Assembly (NCBI GenBank): GCA_963835535.1
Contig: CAWIFL010000005.1
Span: 372,001 to 436,000 of the forward strand
Length of the DNA: 64,000 nucleotides
Direction: 5' to 3'
From: Fen-1245 sp963835535
Lineage (GTDB): Bacteria; Gemmatimonadota; Gemmatimonadetes; Gemmatimonadales; JACORV01
A program made the position numbers and the translations under genes. A model generated the notes under the pieces. That model was not told the origin of the DNA, made no database searches, and saw nothing but the letters and a program-made list of their open reading frames with translations. Positions 43,447-52,523 of the stretch are shown here, one piece after another (the stretch's first letter is position 1; each line of letters begins with the position of its first letter).

Positions 43447-44219
43447 CCGAACTGCACCGAGCGCTTGGTCAGCGAGCCGAAGTTGAAGCCGGTGATCGGG
43501 AATCGCACGGGTCCCTCCTCCTCGACGGCCGCGCCGAGGGCCGCCACGGCGGGCACGAAGTGCTCGTGGGTCGGCAGGGCCTGCCGGACGCCGGGGGCGC
43601 GGTTGCGGTAGTCCACCAGCGCGTCCGCGTCCTGCCGCGCGAGCACGTCCTCGGCCCAGGCATCGAATTCCTGCGCCCACGCCGGCGTCGGCGCGTCGGC
43701 CCGCATGTCCATCGCCCGCAGATTGTGCGTGAGGAAGCCGCTGCCCACGATGAGCACACCTTCGCGGCGGAGCGGCGCCAGCGAGCGCCCCAGCTCGAGC
43801 AGGGTGGGCGCATCGAGCGTCGGCAGGGACACCTGCAGCACGGGGATGTCGGCGTCGGGATACATCGCGATCAGGGGGACGTACGCTCCGTGGTCCAGCC
43901 CGCGATCGGATTCGGCGACCGGCTGCTGCTCCCCGAGCAGCTCGCGCACGCGGAGCGCCAGCTCGGGCGCGCCGGGGGCCGGATAGGTGACGCGGTAGTA
44001 GTGCTCCGGGAAGCCGTAGAAGTCGTACACGAGCGGCACCGTGCGCGTCGCACCGAGGGTGACGGGCTTGCGCTCCCAGTGGGCCGAGAGCATCAGCACC
44101 GACGTCGGGCGCGGCATTTCGCGGGCCCACCGGCTCAGCTCGGCGGTCCATTCCGCGTCGTCCAGCAGGAACGGCGAGCCGTGTGCGAGAAAGATCGCGG
44201 GCATCCGCCGGGCGGCCAT
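43443..44219 (-). CDS. ygiD: LigB/YgiD-type extradiol dioxygenase
   Basis: A 258-aa member of the class III extradiol dioxygenase family (4,5-DOPA dioxygenase type). Zinc/iron ligands match: FLAHGSP (His, ~13), LMLSAHWE (His, ~50), GLDHGAYVPL (His, ~112) and PTHEHFVP (His). ATG 44219 is preferred because GGAG lies 9 bases upstream; ATG 44234 is in frame. Cleaves catecholic rings; the physiological substrate is unknown. Coupled to the copper chaperone gene by a 4-nt overlap. Confidence 0.88.
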   Translation of the reverse strand: MAARRMPAIFLAHGSPFLLDDAEWTAELSRWAREMPRPTSVLMLSAHWERKPVTLGATRTVPLVYDFYGFPEHYYRVTYPAPGAPELALRVRELLGEQQPVAESDRGLDHGAYVPLIAMYPDADIPVLQVSLPTLDAPTLLELGRSLAPLRREGVLIVGSGFLTHNLRAMDMRADAPTPAWAQEFDAWAEDVLARQDADALVDYRNRAPGVRQALPTHEHFVPAVAALGAAVEEEGPVRFPITGFNFGSLTKRSVQFG

Positions 44220-44518
44220 CGGATTCCACTCCATGGTAAGCGATAATACTCTGTGGGCTCGCGGGGTTCCGCTACCGCAGCCCCGCCGCGACCCGTGGCG
44301 CGACTGCAACCCCGGGATTCCCATTGTCTTGACCTCGCCGGCCGCAATCAGGGAAGAACGGGTCCCCTATCTCCCTGAATGTGATCCAGGGTCTTGCAGG
44401 GCCGGCCGCAAAGCCGGATATTGGTCGCGTACCCCCCTCAGGGCACGGCTTCCCCCTCAGCCGCTGGTTCACGACCAGGGACGCGCCGCGGCGCGCCCCG
44501 GCGCTACGGGAGTTGCTG

Positions 44519-45610
44519 ATGACCCATCCCACGGACGGCCAGGAGCAGGCCCGCTGGGCGGCGGAGGTGCTGCGCCGTGCGAGCGCGGTGCTGCACGGGC
44601 GCATGGTGGGGGTGTGGGAAGTCTCGCCGGAGGACTCGCTGGTCCCCGTCGTCACGAACGTCACCGAGGCACTGGCCTGGGACGCGACACCCGAGGTGAA
44701 AGAGGCGCTGCGGCATCTCGCGATGCCGGTGGGGCCGGGAAGCCGCTGGGTCGCGGGCCGGGTCTCGGGCCCCGAGCAGTGGTGTGTGGCCCCCGTCCGC
44801 GACCAGGTGCCCGCTCCGCCCCCGTACGCGCAGGAGCGTCGCAGCCGCGAGCGGCTGGCGCTCGAGCTGGCCGGGTTGTGCCTGGGGCTGTCGAGCCATG
44901 GGGCCGGGGGAAGCATCCAGGCCGCGCCGCCGGACTTGTTCCAGCGCTTCACGGAGCAGCTGGGCGCGTTCGCCCAGGAGATCGGCGCGCCGCTGTCCGC
45001 CGCGCGGCAGGCGGTCGGGCGCAGCAGCGCCGCGCTCGCCGGCACGTCAGGGCCCGAGCTGGCCTCGCGCGCGAAGCTGGCGGAGGATCTGCGCACCGCG
45101 TCGCGGGCGCTCGAGCAGGCGGTGGCGCTCGTGAAGACGGTGCAGGACCGGGCGCGGGCGGTGGTCGCGAGCGGCGGGAGCTTCGACGTCGTCCAGGTCG
45201 TCTGGTCGTGCGTGGACGCCGCGCGGGCTCAGGCGGCGCTGCGCGGCGCGACGCTGGAGCTCAAGACGCTCGCCTATGCCGTGTCCGTCCCCGGCAACTC
45301 GGCGGAGCTGGCGGCGGCCCTGACGGCCACGATCCACGCCGCGGTGGAAGGCCTCAAGGGCCGGGTCGGCACGGTGCGGGTCTCCGTGGAGAACGTCGGG
45401 TCCGTGATCATGCTCACCGTGCGGTCGCCCTCGGCCGAGGGGCTCGACGTGCACGTCGCGGCGGTCGCCGACGCCAGGAAGACCGTCGAGGAGACGTTCG
45501 GCGGCACCCTCACCGTCACCGCCCGGCCCGGGGAGGGCACCACGCTCACCCTGGCGATCCCGGCGCCGTCCCACCGGTTCCGCGACCCCTCGCTGTGGTG
45601 GGAACACTAG
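44519..45610 (+). CDS. Degenerate sensor-kinase-like protein (H-box His replaced)
   Basis: A 363-aa soluble protein. GGGAG lies 7 bases before ATG 44519. Residues ~1-110 resemble a degenerate GAF domain. The region LGAFAQEIGAPLSAARQAV (~150) aligns with the H-box of histidine kinases (F.HEI..PL...), with Gln where the phosphorylated His belongs. The C-terminal ~100 residues have the HATPase G2-like end ETFGGTLTVTARPGEGTTLTLAIP, but the N-box Asn and the DxGxG of G1 are not recognisable. It is therefore probably a pseudo-kinase scaffold or phosphatase-type regulator without autokinase activity. No response regulator adjoins it. Confidence 0.7.
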   Translation: MTHPTDGQEQARWAAEVLRRASAVLHGRMVGVWEVSPEDSLVPVVTNVTEALAWDATPEVKEALRHLAMPVGPGSRWVAGRVSGPEQWCVAPVRDQVPAPPPYAQERRSRERLALELAGLCLGLSSHGAGGSIQAAPPDLFQRFTEQLGAFAQEIGAPLSAARQAVGRSSAALAGTSGPELASRAKLAEDLRTASRALEQAVALVKTVQDRARAVVASGGSFDVVQVVWSCVDAARAQAALRGATLELKTLAYAVSVPGNSAELAAALTATIHAAVEGLKGRVGTVRVSVENVGSVIMLTVRSPSAEGLDVHVAAVADARKTVEETFGGTLTVTARPGEGTTLTLAIPAPSHRFRDPSLWWEH

Positions 45611-45695
45611 GCGCCGTCCCGGCCCCTGCTTGACTTGTGCTGCTGGCGGCCGATCAGGAGCTGCTGCAGCAGAAGCTGGCGATCCGACGCGGCAA

Positions 45696-46637
45696 CTACT
45701 TTTCCTTCGGGTGTTGCCGGCGCGTGGCCTCGGCGGCGGCCGCGGTGAGGGGCCGGCCCCTGCGCGGCGGCGGCGGATCGGGCGGCGCCGCACCGGCGCG
45801 TGAGCCATAGCGGTACGCATAGACCCAGGTGAACTCCGCGCCGAGCAGGAAGATCTCGGCCGCAAAGTAGACCCACACCAGGAAGACGACGAGCGAGCCG
45901 GCGACGCCGAACCCCGAGGCGATGTAGGTGCCGAGATAGAGACCGATGAGCGCCTTGCCGATCTCGAAGAGCCCGGCGGTCATGGCCGCGCCGATCCAGA
46001 CGTCGCGCCACGCGATGGCGGCGCGGGGCAGGAGCTTGTAGATCATCGCGAAGGCCACGGTGATCATCGTGAAGTTGAAGATCGCGTTCACCACCTGCAC
46101 CGTCAGGGTCCACGCCGCGAACCGCGAGCCCCACCAGTCGCCCACGGCCGCGAGGGTGGCCGAAGCCACGAGCGACACGAGGAGCAGGAAGCCGATCCCG
46201 AGAATCATGCCGAAGGACAGGATCCGGGTCCGGATGAGGTGCACGATGCCGCCCACCCTGGGGAGCGAGGGGCTGCGCCAGATCTTGTTGAGATCGCCAT
46301 AGAGCTCGGCGAACACGCTGGTCGTGCCGAACAGGAGGATGGCGGTGCCCACGACCGCCACGACGACACTGGTGGTGGAGCTGCTGGCGCCCTCGAGCAG
46401 CTGCCGCATCGCCATGACGCCGGCGTCGCCCGTGAGGTTGCGCAGCTGGGCGAGGATCTGGCGCTCGGCGGCGTCGCGACCGAACATCAGCCCCGCGGCG
46501 GCGATGACCATCACCAGCAGCGGCGGGATGGCGAACATGGTGTAGTACGCGAGGGCCGCGCCCATGCTCGAGGCGTCGTCTTCGTTCCATGCGACCGCCG
46601 CTCGCTTGAGCAGCGCAAACGGGTGCGGAATCCTCAC
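45696..46637 (-). CDS. YihY/BrkB family membrane protein
   Basis: A 313-aa protein with six or seven membrane helices. Family motifs: AVAWNEDDASSMGAALAYYTMFAIPPLLV at the N-terminus, GTTSVFAELYGDLNKIW, and GSLVVFLVWVYFAAEIFLLGAEFTWVYA near the end. GTG 46637 has GGGAG 7 bases upstream and is preferred to the in-frame GTG 46670. The old name RNase BN is wrong for this family; the proposed function is transport or envelope related. The tail is Pro/Arg-rich. Confidence 0.86.
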   Translation of the reverse strand: MRIPHPFALLKRAAVAWNEDDASSMGAALAYYTMFAIPPLLVMVIAAAGLMFGRDAAERQILAQLRNLTGDAGVMAMRQLLEGASSSTTSVVVAVVGTAILLFGTTSVFAELYGDLNKIWRSPSLPRVGGIVHLIRTRILSFGMILGIGFLLLVSLVASATLAAVGDWWGSRFAAWTLTVQVVNAIFNFTMITVAFAMIYKLLPRAAIAWRDVWIGAAMTAGLFEIGKALIGLYLGTYIASGFGVAGSLVVFLVWVYFAAEIFLLGAEFTWVYAYRYGSRAGAAPPDPPPPRRGRPLTAAAAEATRRQHPKEK

Positions 46638-46785
46638 GCCAGTCTCCCGCCGGGTGCATCGGCCAGCCACGAACCTACCTACATTGCCCCCGCTACGCGG
46701 TAGCCCAAACGCGTCAGGCGGCCATCAATCGAAGGAGCTAGGCCGAAGGACGGATTGAAGGTCCCCCGGCCCCCGGGCATCTTCC

Positions 46786-47676
46786 ATGACGACCAAGTTC
46801 CCTCCTGTCTTCGTGTTCGCGGTGCCCGTGGTCCTGTTTCTGACCTTCTGGGCGCTGTGCTACATACCGATCGCCGGCATCGTCAGGGTGGTCAAGGCGA
46901 GCGCGAAGAGCGGGTCGGGGTGGGTCGAACGCAGCCGCATCGGCAGGTGGGCCACCGGACATTCCGGCCCGGTCGGTTCGTACGCTCCGATCCTCCTGCT
47001 GATGGTCGTCGGCGGCATCGCCGCCATAGGCGCAGGATACCTGTTCGTCGGGCTTGCCGAGCAAGTCCGGCTCAGCACCTCGCTGGTGTCACGCGCCGAT
47101 CAGCTCATCCATGCCTGGTTCGGGCACGAGCGCCGGGCTGCCATGACGACGCTTCTCAGCGCCGCGACGGGCGTCGGCGGCACGGTCGGCCTGATGGTGA
47201 TCGTGGCGGTGGTGGCGGCGACGTTGCTCGTCCGGAGGGAGCGGGCGTCCGCCATCTTCATCGTGGTCACCGCCGGGGCGGGCGCGCTCCTGAATCTGGG
47301 ACTCAAGGCGTTCTTCGCGCGGATGCGGCCCGACCTGGCCTCGGCGCTCGTCGTGATGCGGTCGTACTCGTTTCCCAGTGGCCACGCGATGAGCTCCTTC
47401 ATCACCTTCGGAGCGCTCGGCTACCTCGCGCTCCGACAGCGCTGGCCGTGGGCGGCCAAGTCCGCGAGTCTGGCGATCGCGCTGACGATCGTGGTGCTGG
47501 TGGGCCTGTCCCGCGTGTATCTGGGAGTCCACTGGGCATCGGACATCGCAGGAGGATGGAGCGCCGGCGCCGTGTGGCTCGCCGCGGCGGTGGTGGCGTT
47601 CGAAATGCTGCTCCGGCTGCGTCAACGGCGCCACGGCGCAGCGCCCGCCGGCCCAGCGGCCGAAGTCCCCGATTAG
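46786..47676 (+). CDS. PAP2-family membrane phosphatase
   Basis: A 296-aa protein with six membrane helices. The catalytic triad motifs are complete: KAFFARMRP (~183), SYSFPSGHAMS (~206) and SRVYLGVHWASD (~253). It likely dephosphorylates undecaprenyl pyrophosphate, phosphatidate or phosphatidylglycerophosphate at the outer face of the inner membrane. It neighbours a phospholipase D-type synthase, consistent with phospholipid metabolism. Confidence 0.9.
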   Translation: MTTKFPPVFVFAVPVVLFLTFWALCYIPIAGIVRVVKASAKSGSGWVERSRIGRWATGHSGPVGSYAPILLLMVVGGIAAIGAGYLFVGLAEQVRLSTSLVSRADQLIHAWFGHERRAAMTTLLSAATGVGGTVGLMVIVAVVAATLLVRRERASAIFIVVTAGAGALLNLGLKAFFARMRPDLASALVVMRSYSFPSGHAMSSFITFGALGYLALRQRWPWAAKSASLAIALTIVVLVGLSRVYLGVHWASDIAGGWSAGAVWLAAAVVAFEMLLRLRQRRHGAAPAGPAAEVPD

Positions 47677-47694
47677 CCCCGCCTGCGCCCCAGG

Positions 47695-47865
47695 TCAGGG
47701 AACTGCCACGTCCCGGCCCACGAGGATCAAGGCACCGGCCGCGATGGCGAGAATCGCCATGAGCGTGCCCAGTCCCGAGAAGCTCAGGTGGAGGAGGGGT
47801 ACCAGCCCGCTGAGGATGAGCCAGATGCCCAACAACAGCATGCCGAGGTTCTTGTTGAACTTCAT
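47695..47865 (-). CDS. Small two-helix membrane protein
   Basis: A 56-aa protein starting at ATG 47865, with AGGAG 7 bases upstream. MKFNKNLGMLLLGIWLILSG begins the first helix; LGTLMAILAIAAGALILVGR forms the second. It resembles small membrane proteins next to envelope-stress genes. Function unknown. Confidence 0.7.
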   Translation of the reverse strand: MKFNKNLGMLLLGIWLILSGLVPLLHLSFSGLGTLMAILAIAAGALILVGRDVAVP

Positions 47866-47953
47866 TGAGAGACTCCTGTGAAGAGGGTTTCTACCAGGTA
47901 CGCCTGCGCGCTGGCGGCCGCAAGGGCCCGGCCCCATCGCCGGCCGGGTCGCG

Positions 47954-48070
47954 ATGTGGCGGCCGGTGCAGGTCTATCTCTATGATTGGTGGCCGTTGCG
48001 CCGGAGGGGCAGCATCTACACGCAGCTGAGCCAGATGCCGGTGGAGGCCATCCGGCACGCGAAAGGTTGA
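47954..48070 (+). CDS. Possible 38-aa small protein upstream of the PLD gene
   Basis: The frame reads MWRPVQVYLYDWWPLRRRGS, then IYTQLSQMPVEAIRHAKG. The aromatic/basic pattern (YLYDWWPLRRRG) looks selected rather than random, but the ribosome binding site is weak. It may be a degraded end of a larger gene. It ends 13 bp before the cardiolipin synthase start. Confidence 0.4.
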   Translation: MWRPVQVYLYDWWPLRRRGSIYTQLSQMPVEAIRHAKG

Positions 48071-48083
48071 GTGCTCCGCGAGG

Positions 48084-49280
48084 ATGAGCGGCGAGATCCA
48101 GCCCCGACCAGCGGACCGCGAGTCTCCCCGGGCGCCTGCGCCCAGTGCCCCCACCCTGCCGGCGCCCCGCGGGCCGTCGTTCGCCCGGGCCCTGTGGCGG
48201 ATCGGGGCCGCGGACGTCTCCCCGGGCAATCAGGTGACGTTGTACGCTGACGGGGACACGACCTTCGACGCGATGATCGCGCTGATCGAGGGCGCGAAGG
48301 ACTCGGTCGCGCTGGAGAGCTACATCCTCCGGGACGACAGCGTGGGGCAGCGCTTCGCGGCGGCGCTGGCCGCCGCGGCGGCGTCCGGCGCGCGCGTCCG
48401 CCTCCTCGCCGACTGGGTCGGGATGTGGGGCACCTCGTCGCGCTTCCTGCGCGGCCTCCGTGCGCGCGGGGTTGAGGTGCGGGTGTTCAGCCGGCCCGGA
48501 TTCCGCCCGTGGCTGGGCCTGGTTCCTCGCGACCACCGGAAGGTGCTCGTAGTGGACGGGAAAGCCGGCGTCACGGGTGGGATCGGCATCGGTGAGCAGT
48601 GGCAGCACGGGCTCATCGTCAAGCGCCGCTCGCCGTGGCGCGACCGCTGTGTGCGCATCGAGGGACCGGCGGCGTCCGACATGGAAAGAGCGTTCGAGCA
48701 CATGTGGCGCCGCGCGGAGGGTGTGCGGCCCGCGCGGGAGGAGCGGCGGCTGCGGCGCCAGCCGCGCAACGCCCACCTCGACCCGGCGACCGCGGCGCCC
48801 TCGCTGGTGGGCATCGTCGAAGGCGAGCCGGGGCGCATGCGGGTGGCCCGCGCGCTGCACCTGCAGGCCGCCGCGGCGGAGCGCTCGATCTGGCTCGCCA
48901 GCGCGTACTTCGTGCCGTCGTTTGCGGAAATGGATGCGCTGGCCGGTGCCGCCCGGGATGGCGTGGACGTGCGGTTGCTGGTGCCGGGCAGGAACGACCA
49001 CCCCTGGGTCGGGTCGCTGACCCGGCGCTACTACCGGCGGCTCCTGCGCAACGGCGTGCGCATCTGGGAGTGGCGCGGGGAGATGATGCACGCCAAGACC
49101 TCGATCGTTGACGGGCGGTGGACTCGCGTGGGCTCCACCGATTTCAACCCGCTCGGCGTGGCCATCAATTACGAGCTCGACGCCTTCATCGAGGACGGGG
49201 CGGTGGCCGCCGCTGCCGCCGAGATGTTCCTGGCCGACCTGAGCGAGTCGCTCGAGGTGCGGACCGTTCGGCCGCGGTGA
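48084..49280 (+). CDS. Phospholipase D-type cardiolipin synthase
   Basis: A 398-aa protein with two HKD domains: RDHRKVLVVDGKAGVTGGIGIG (~155) and MMHAKTSIVDGRWTRVGSTDFNPLG (~335), both with H-x-K-x4-D and the following Gly/Ser. There is no membrane anchor at the N-terminus (Pro/Ala-rich instead), so it is ClsB-like rather than ClsA. It forms cardiolipin or related phosphodiesters from phosphatidyl donors. Confidence 0.88.
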   Translation: MSGEIQPRPADRESPRAPAPSAPTLPAPRGPSFARALWRIGAADVSPGNQVTLYADGDTTFDAMIALIEGAKDSVALESYILRDDSVGQRFAAALAAAAASGARVRLLADWVGMWGTSSRFLRGLRARGVEVRVFSRPGFRPWLGLVPRDHRKVLVVDGKAGVTGGIGIGEQWQHGLIVKRRSPWRDRCVRIEGPAASDMERAFEHMWRRAEGVRPAREERRLRRQPRNAHLDPATAAPSLVGIVEGEPGRMRVARALHLQAAAAERSIWLASAYFVPSFAEMDALAGAARDGVDVRLLVPGRNDHPWVGSLTRRYYRRLLRNGVRIWEWRGEMMHAKTSIVDGRWTRVGSTDFNPLGVAINYELDAFIEDGAVAAAAAEMFLADLSESLEVRTVRPR

Positions 49281-49398
49281 GCCGGTCAGGGCGCTCCACG
49301 GGTTTTCGGACGGGCGGGCGACGGCGTCGGGCCGATGCCGCACCACGGCTGGCCTCGGCGGGACGCCCGTCGCTACTATGCATGGGAATGGGGGTGTG

Positions 49399-50178
49399 AT
49401 GGAGTCGCGGATTCGCGGTAAGCTCGCGCTGATCACCGGCGCCTCTTCCGGCATCGGCCGCTCCTCGGCCCGCCGCTTCGCCGAGGACGGGGCCAACCTG
49501 ATCCTCTGGGCGCGGCGCCTGGACCGCCTCGACCGCACGGCGGACGATCTGCGAAAGGAATTCGGCATCCAGGTGCGGGTCGCGGCCGTGGACGTGCGGG
49601 ACCGCGCCGCGGTGAACCGCGCGGCCGACGCGCTCGCGAAGGACGGTCTGGTGCCCGACATCCTGCTCAACAACGCGGGCCTCGCGGCCGGGCTCGCCAA
49701 GCTGCACGAGGGCGACCCCGAGGACTGGGATCGGATGATCGATACCAACCTGAAGGGGCTGCTCAACGTTTCCCGGGCGATCATGCCTCTGATGGTCAAG
49801 CGCAACAGCGGCCACGTGATCAACATCGGCAGCACCGCGGGGCACTGGGTCTATCCGGCAGGGAACGTCTACAACGCGACCAAGTACGCGGTCGTGGCGC
49901 TCACCGAGGGGATGAGCGTGGACGTCGCGGGCACCAAGGTGAGAATCTCGAGCGTGGACCCCGGCCACGTCGGGACGGAATTCGCCGAGGTGCGCTTCCA
50001 CGGGGACAAGGAGCGCGTGAAGAAGCTCTACGAAGGCTTCCGGCCGCTGTCGCCCGACGACGTGGCCGACGCGGTGTCCTACGTCGCGAACCTCCCCGAC
50101 CACGTGAACGTCCTGGACATGATCATCGTGCCGGCCGCCCAGCGGAGCATCGGTGTCATAGACCGGAGCACGCCATGA
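49399..50178 (+). CDS. Short-chain dehydrogenase/reductase (YdfG-like)
   Basis: A 259-aa classical SDR. NADP-binding TGASSGIGRSSAR (~11), NNAG (~87), catalytic Ser in IGSTAGHW, and YNATK (Y-x3-K) at ~155. The sequence is close to the YdfG/3-hydroxy acid dehydrogenase group (DPGHVGTEF, C-terminal SPDDVADAVSYVANLP). ATG 49399 is preferred to ATG 49378. Its stop overlaps the next start by 4 nt. Confidence 0.9.
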   Translation: MESRIRGKLALITGASSGIGRSSARRFAEDGANLILWARRLDRLDRTADDLRKEFGIQVRVAAVDVRDRAAVNRAADALAKDGLVPDILLNNAGLAAGLAKLHEGDPEDWDRMIDTNLKGLLNVSRAIMPLMVKRNSGHVINIGSTAGHWVYPAGNVYNATKYAVVALTEGMSVDVAGTKVRISSVDPGHVGTEFAEVRFHGDKERVKKLYEGFRPLSPDDVADAVSYVANLPDHVNVLDMIIVPAAQRSIGVIDRSTP

Positions 50179-51260
50179 ACCGTTCCGCCCGGTTGGTCCA
50201 GGCTCTCGCGGTCGTCGCGCTGCTCGGGGTCGCCGCCACGGCGCGCGCCCAGGTCGACACGGGGACGTACGTCGTCCGCGACTTCCGGTTCCGCAGCGGT
50301 GAGACGCTCCCCGAGCTGAAGCTCCACTACATGACGATGGGCCGGCCGCGCAGGGACGCCGCGGGCGTCGTCCGCAACGCGGTTCTGATCCTGCACGGAA
50401 CGACCGGGAGCGGGCGGCAATTCCTCAATCCGCTGTTCACCGAGCTGTACGGCGCCGGCGAGGCGCTCGACACCGCCACGCACTACCTGATCTTCCCCGA
50501 CGGGATCGGCCACGGCGCGTCGAGCAAGCCGAGCGACGGGCTGCATGCGCGCTTCCCGCATTACACCTACGACGACATGGTCGCGGCGCAGTACCGCCTG
50601 CTGACCGAACACCTGGGCGTGAACCACCTGCTCCTGGTGATGGGCACGTCGATGGGCGGGATGCACACCTGGGTGTGGGGCGAGACGTATCCCGATTTCA
50701 TGGACGGGCTGGTGCCGCTGGCGAGCCTGCCGACCCAGATCGCCGGACGCAACCGGATGATGCGGAAGATGATCCTGGACGACATCCGGAACGATCCGGC
50801 GTGGCAGGGCGGGGACTACGAGCGGCAGCCGATGGGGCTCCGGGGCGCCCTGCAACTGCTCTGGGTGATGACGAGCGCTCCGCTGGTGCAGCAGCGGCTC
50901 GCTCCGACACGCGATTCGGCGGACGCCTACATCACGCGGTGGCTCGCCGGGGCCATGCGCGTCTACGACGCCAACGACGTCCTCTACGCCTTCGACGCCT
51001 CGCGCGAGTACGACCCGAGCGTCGCGCTCGAGCGGATCCGCGCCCCCCTCCTGGCGATCAACTCGGCGGACGACTTCATCAATCCGCCCGAGCTGGGACT
51101 CATGGACTCGCTGATCCGGCGGGTTCCGCGGGGGCGCTACGTGCTGATCCCGATCGGCCCGCTCACACGGGGCCACGGGACGCACACGGTCGCCGCGGCG
51201 TGGAAGCAGTACTTCGCGCCGTTCGTGGCCGAGCTGGAGCGGAAGGCTGGCGCGCGCTGA
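50175..51260 (+). CDS. Exported alpha/beta hydrolase related to MetX
   Basis: 361 aa with a signal peptide (VQALAVVALLGVAATARAQ). Homoserine O-acetyltransferase-like fold: LILHGTTGSGRQFLNP (oxyanion region), nucleophile GTSMGGMHTW, acid INSADDFINPP, base GHGTHT. The signal peptide and lost methionine-pathway context argue for an exported esterase-like enzyme rather than a MetX. Coupled to the SDR gene by ATGA. Confidence 0.85.
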   Translation: MNRSARLVQALAVVALLGVAATARAQVDTGTYVVRDFRFRSGETLPELKLHYMTMGRPRRDAAGVVRNAVLILHGTTGSGRQFLNPLFTELYGAGEALDTATHYLIFPDGIGHGASSKPSDGLHARFPHYTYDDMVAAQYRLLTEHLGVNHLLLVMGTSMGGMHTWVWGETYPDFMDGLVPLASLPTQIAGRNRMMRKMILDDIRNDPAWQGGDYERQPMGLRGALQLLWVMTSAPLVQQRLAPTRDSADAYITRWLAGAMRVYDANDVLYAFDASREYDPSVALERIRAPLLAINSADDFINPPELGLMDSLIRRVPRGRYVLIPIGPLTRGHGTHTVAAAWKQYFAPFVAELERKAGAR

Positions 51261-51269
51261 GCGCGCGGG

Positions 51270-51884
51270 TCAGGAAGCCGGCGCCTTCGTCTCGAGATAG
51301 GCACGCGTGATCACGACCGGCGTGACCGGGTTGTCGTCGGGTCGTGTCGGCACCGCCGCGATCGCGTCCACCACGTCCATCCCCGACGTCACCCGGCCGA
51401 AGACACAGTAGCCCCACCCCTTGTCGGTCTTGGCCGTGAAGTCGAGGGGTGGGTTGTTCGCGACGTTGATGTAGAACTGCACGCCGCCGCTCTGCGGGTC
51501 CGCCGTCCGCGCCAGCGCCACCGAGCCGCGCACGTTCTTGAGCCCGTTGTCGGCCTCGTTCGGCACCGACGGGGCCGACGACAGCCGCTGGCGGCCGTCG
51601 GGCGTCTGGATGCCCGCCTGGATCACGAACCCCTTGATCACGCGGTGGAAGACGAGCCCGTCGTAGAAGTGCTGGTCCACGTGCGCCACGATGTTGTCGA
51701 CCGTCTGCGGCGCCTTCGTCCGGTCGAGCTCCATCACGATCCGGCCCTTGCTCGTCTCGAGCACCACGACGGGATGATCGCCTGTCGCCGCCGGCGCCTC
51801 GCCCTGCGGCACGGCAGCTCCCTTCTTCTGGCAGGCGGCGGCCACGAACAGCAGGGCCGCGCCCGCGATCATCGCGCTTCGCAT
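51270..51884 (-). CDS. Cyclophilin-type PPIase lipoprotein, catalytic
   Basis: A 204-aa lipoprotein (signal ...GAALLFVAAAC). The cyclophilin domain starts VVVLETSKGRIVMELDRTKAP. Catalytic residues are kept: FHRVIKGFVIQAG (Phe, Arg, Gln) and VQFYINVANNPPLDF. It is expected to assist folding of periplasmic or outer-membrane proteins. Its ATG overlaps the stop of the upstream paralogue by one base (TGATG). Confidence 0.9.
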   Translation of the reverse strand: MRSAMIAGAALLFVAAACQKKGAAVPQGEAPAATGDHPVVVLETSKGRIVMELDRTKAPQTVDNIVAHVDQHFYDGLVFHRVIKGFVIQAGIQTPDGRQRLSSAPSVPNEADNGLKNVRGSVALARTADPQSGGVQFYINVANNPPLDFTAKTDKGWGYCVFGRVTSGMDVVDAIAAVPTRPDDNPVTPVVITRAYLETKAPAS

Positions 51885-52507
51885 CACCCCTCCTTCGCCG
51901 GCGCGGCCGGTGCCGCCACGGTCGTATCCACGTACGCCCGCTTGATCACGACCGGCGTGACCGGCACGCCGTTGGGCAGCGTCGGCGTCGCCGCGATCCG
52001 GTCCACGACGTCCATCCCTTCCACCACCGTGCCGAACACCGTGAATCCCCACCCCTGGACCGACTTGTCCGTGAAATCGAACCGCGGGTTGTCGGCGACG
52101 TCGATGAAGAACTGGACGGTGCCGCTCTCCGGCTCCAGATGCCGGGAGAGGGCGACGCTGCCGCGCACGTTCTTGAGCCCGTTGTCCGCCTCGGGCGGCA
52201 CCGGCAGCGCGGAGGTGCGCCGCTCCGTCCCGTCGGGCAGGTACTGGCCGGTGCGGATCATGTTGCCCTTGATGACCTGATCGACGATGAGTCCGTCGTA
52301 GAAGTGGCGATTGACGTGCGGGATGATGTTGTCCACCGTCTGCGGCGCCTTGGTGCGGTCGAGCTCCACCACGATCCGGCCCATGGTCGTTTCCAGCACC
52401 ACCCGCGGGTGCGGGCCGGTCATGCCCGGCTCCGGCGGCGGCTCCTTCTGGCAGGCGCCCGCCGCCAGGGAGGCGGCGAGGATCAACAGATGTCGTGCAC
52501 GCAGCAT
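51884..52507 (-). CDS. Cyclophilin-like lipoprotein with lost active-site residues
   Basis: A 207-aa paralogue of its downstream neighbour, also a lipoprotein (signal ...LAASLAAGAC). The fold is clear (VVLETTMGRIVVELDRTKAP, GTVQFFIDVADNPRFDF), but the catalytic loop FHR.I..F.IQ.G reads VDQVIKGNMIRTG. The essential Arg and the Phe and Gln are gone. It probably binds substrates without isomerase activity, or partners the active paralogue. Tandem duplication with divergence. Confidence 0.87.
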   Translation of the reverse strand: MLRARHLLILAASLAAGACQKEPPPEPGMTGPHPRVVLETTMGRIVVELDRTKAPQTVDNIIPHVNRHFYDGLIVDQVIKGNMIRTGQYLPDGTERRTSALPVPPEADNGLKNVRGSVALSRHLEPESGTVQFFIDVADNPRFDFTDKSVQGWGFTVFGTVVEGMDVVDRIAATPTLPNGVPVTPVVIKRAYVDTTVAAPAAPAKEG

Positions 52508-52523
52508 GCTCAGCGGCTCCGGC

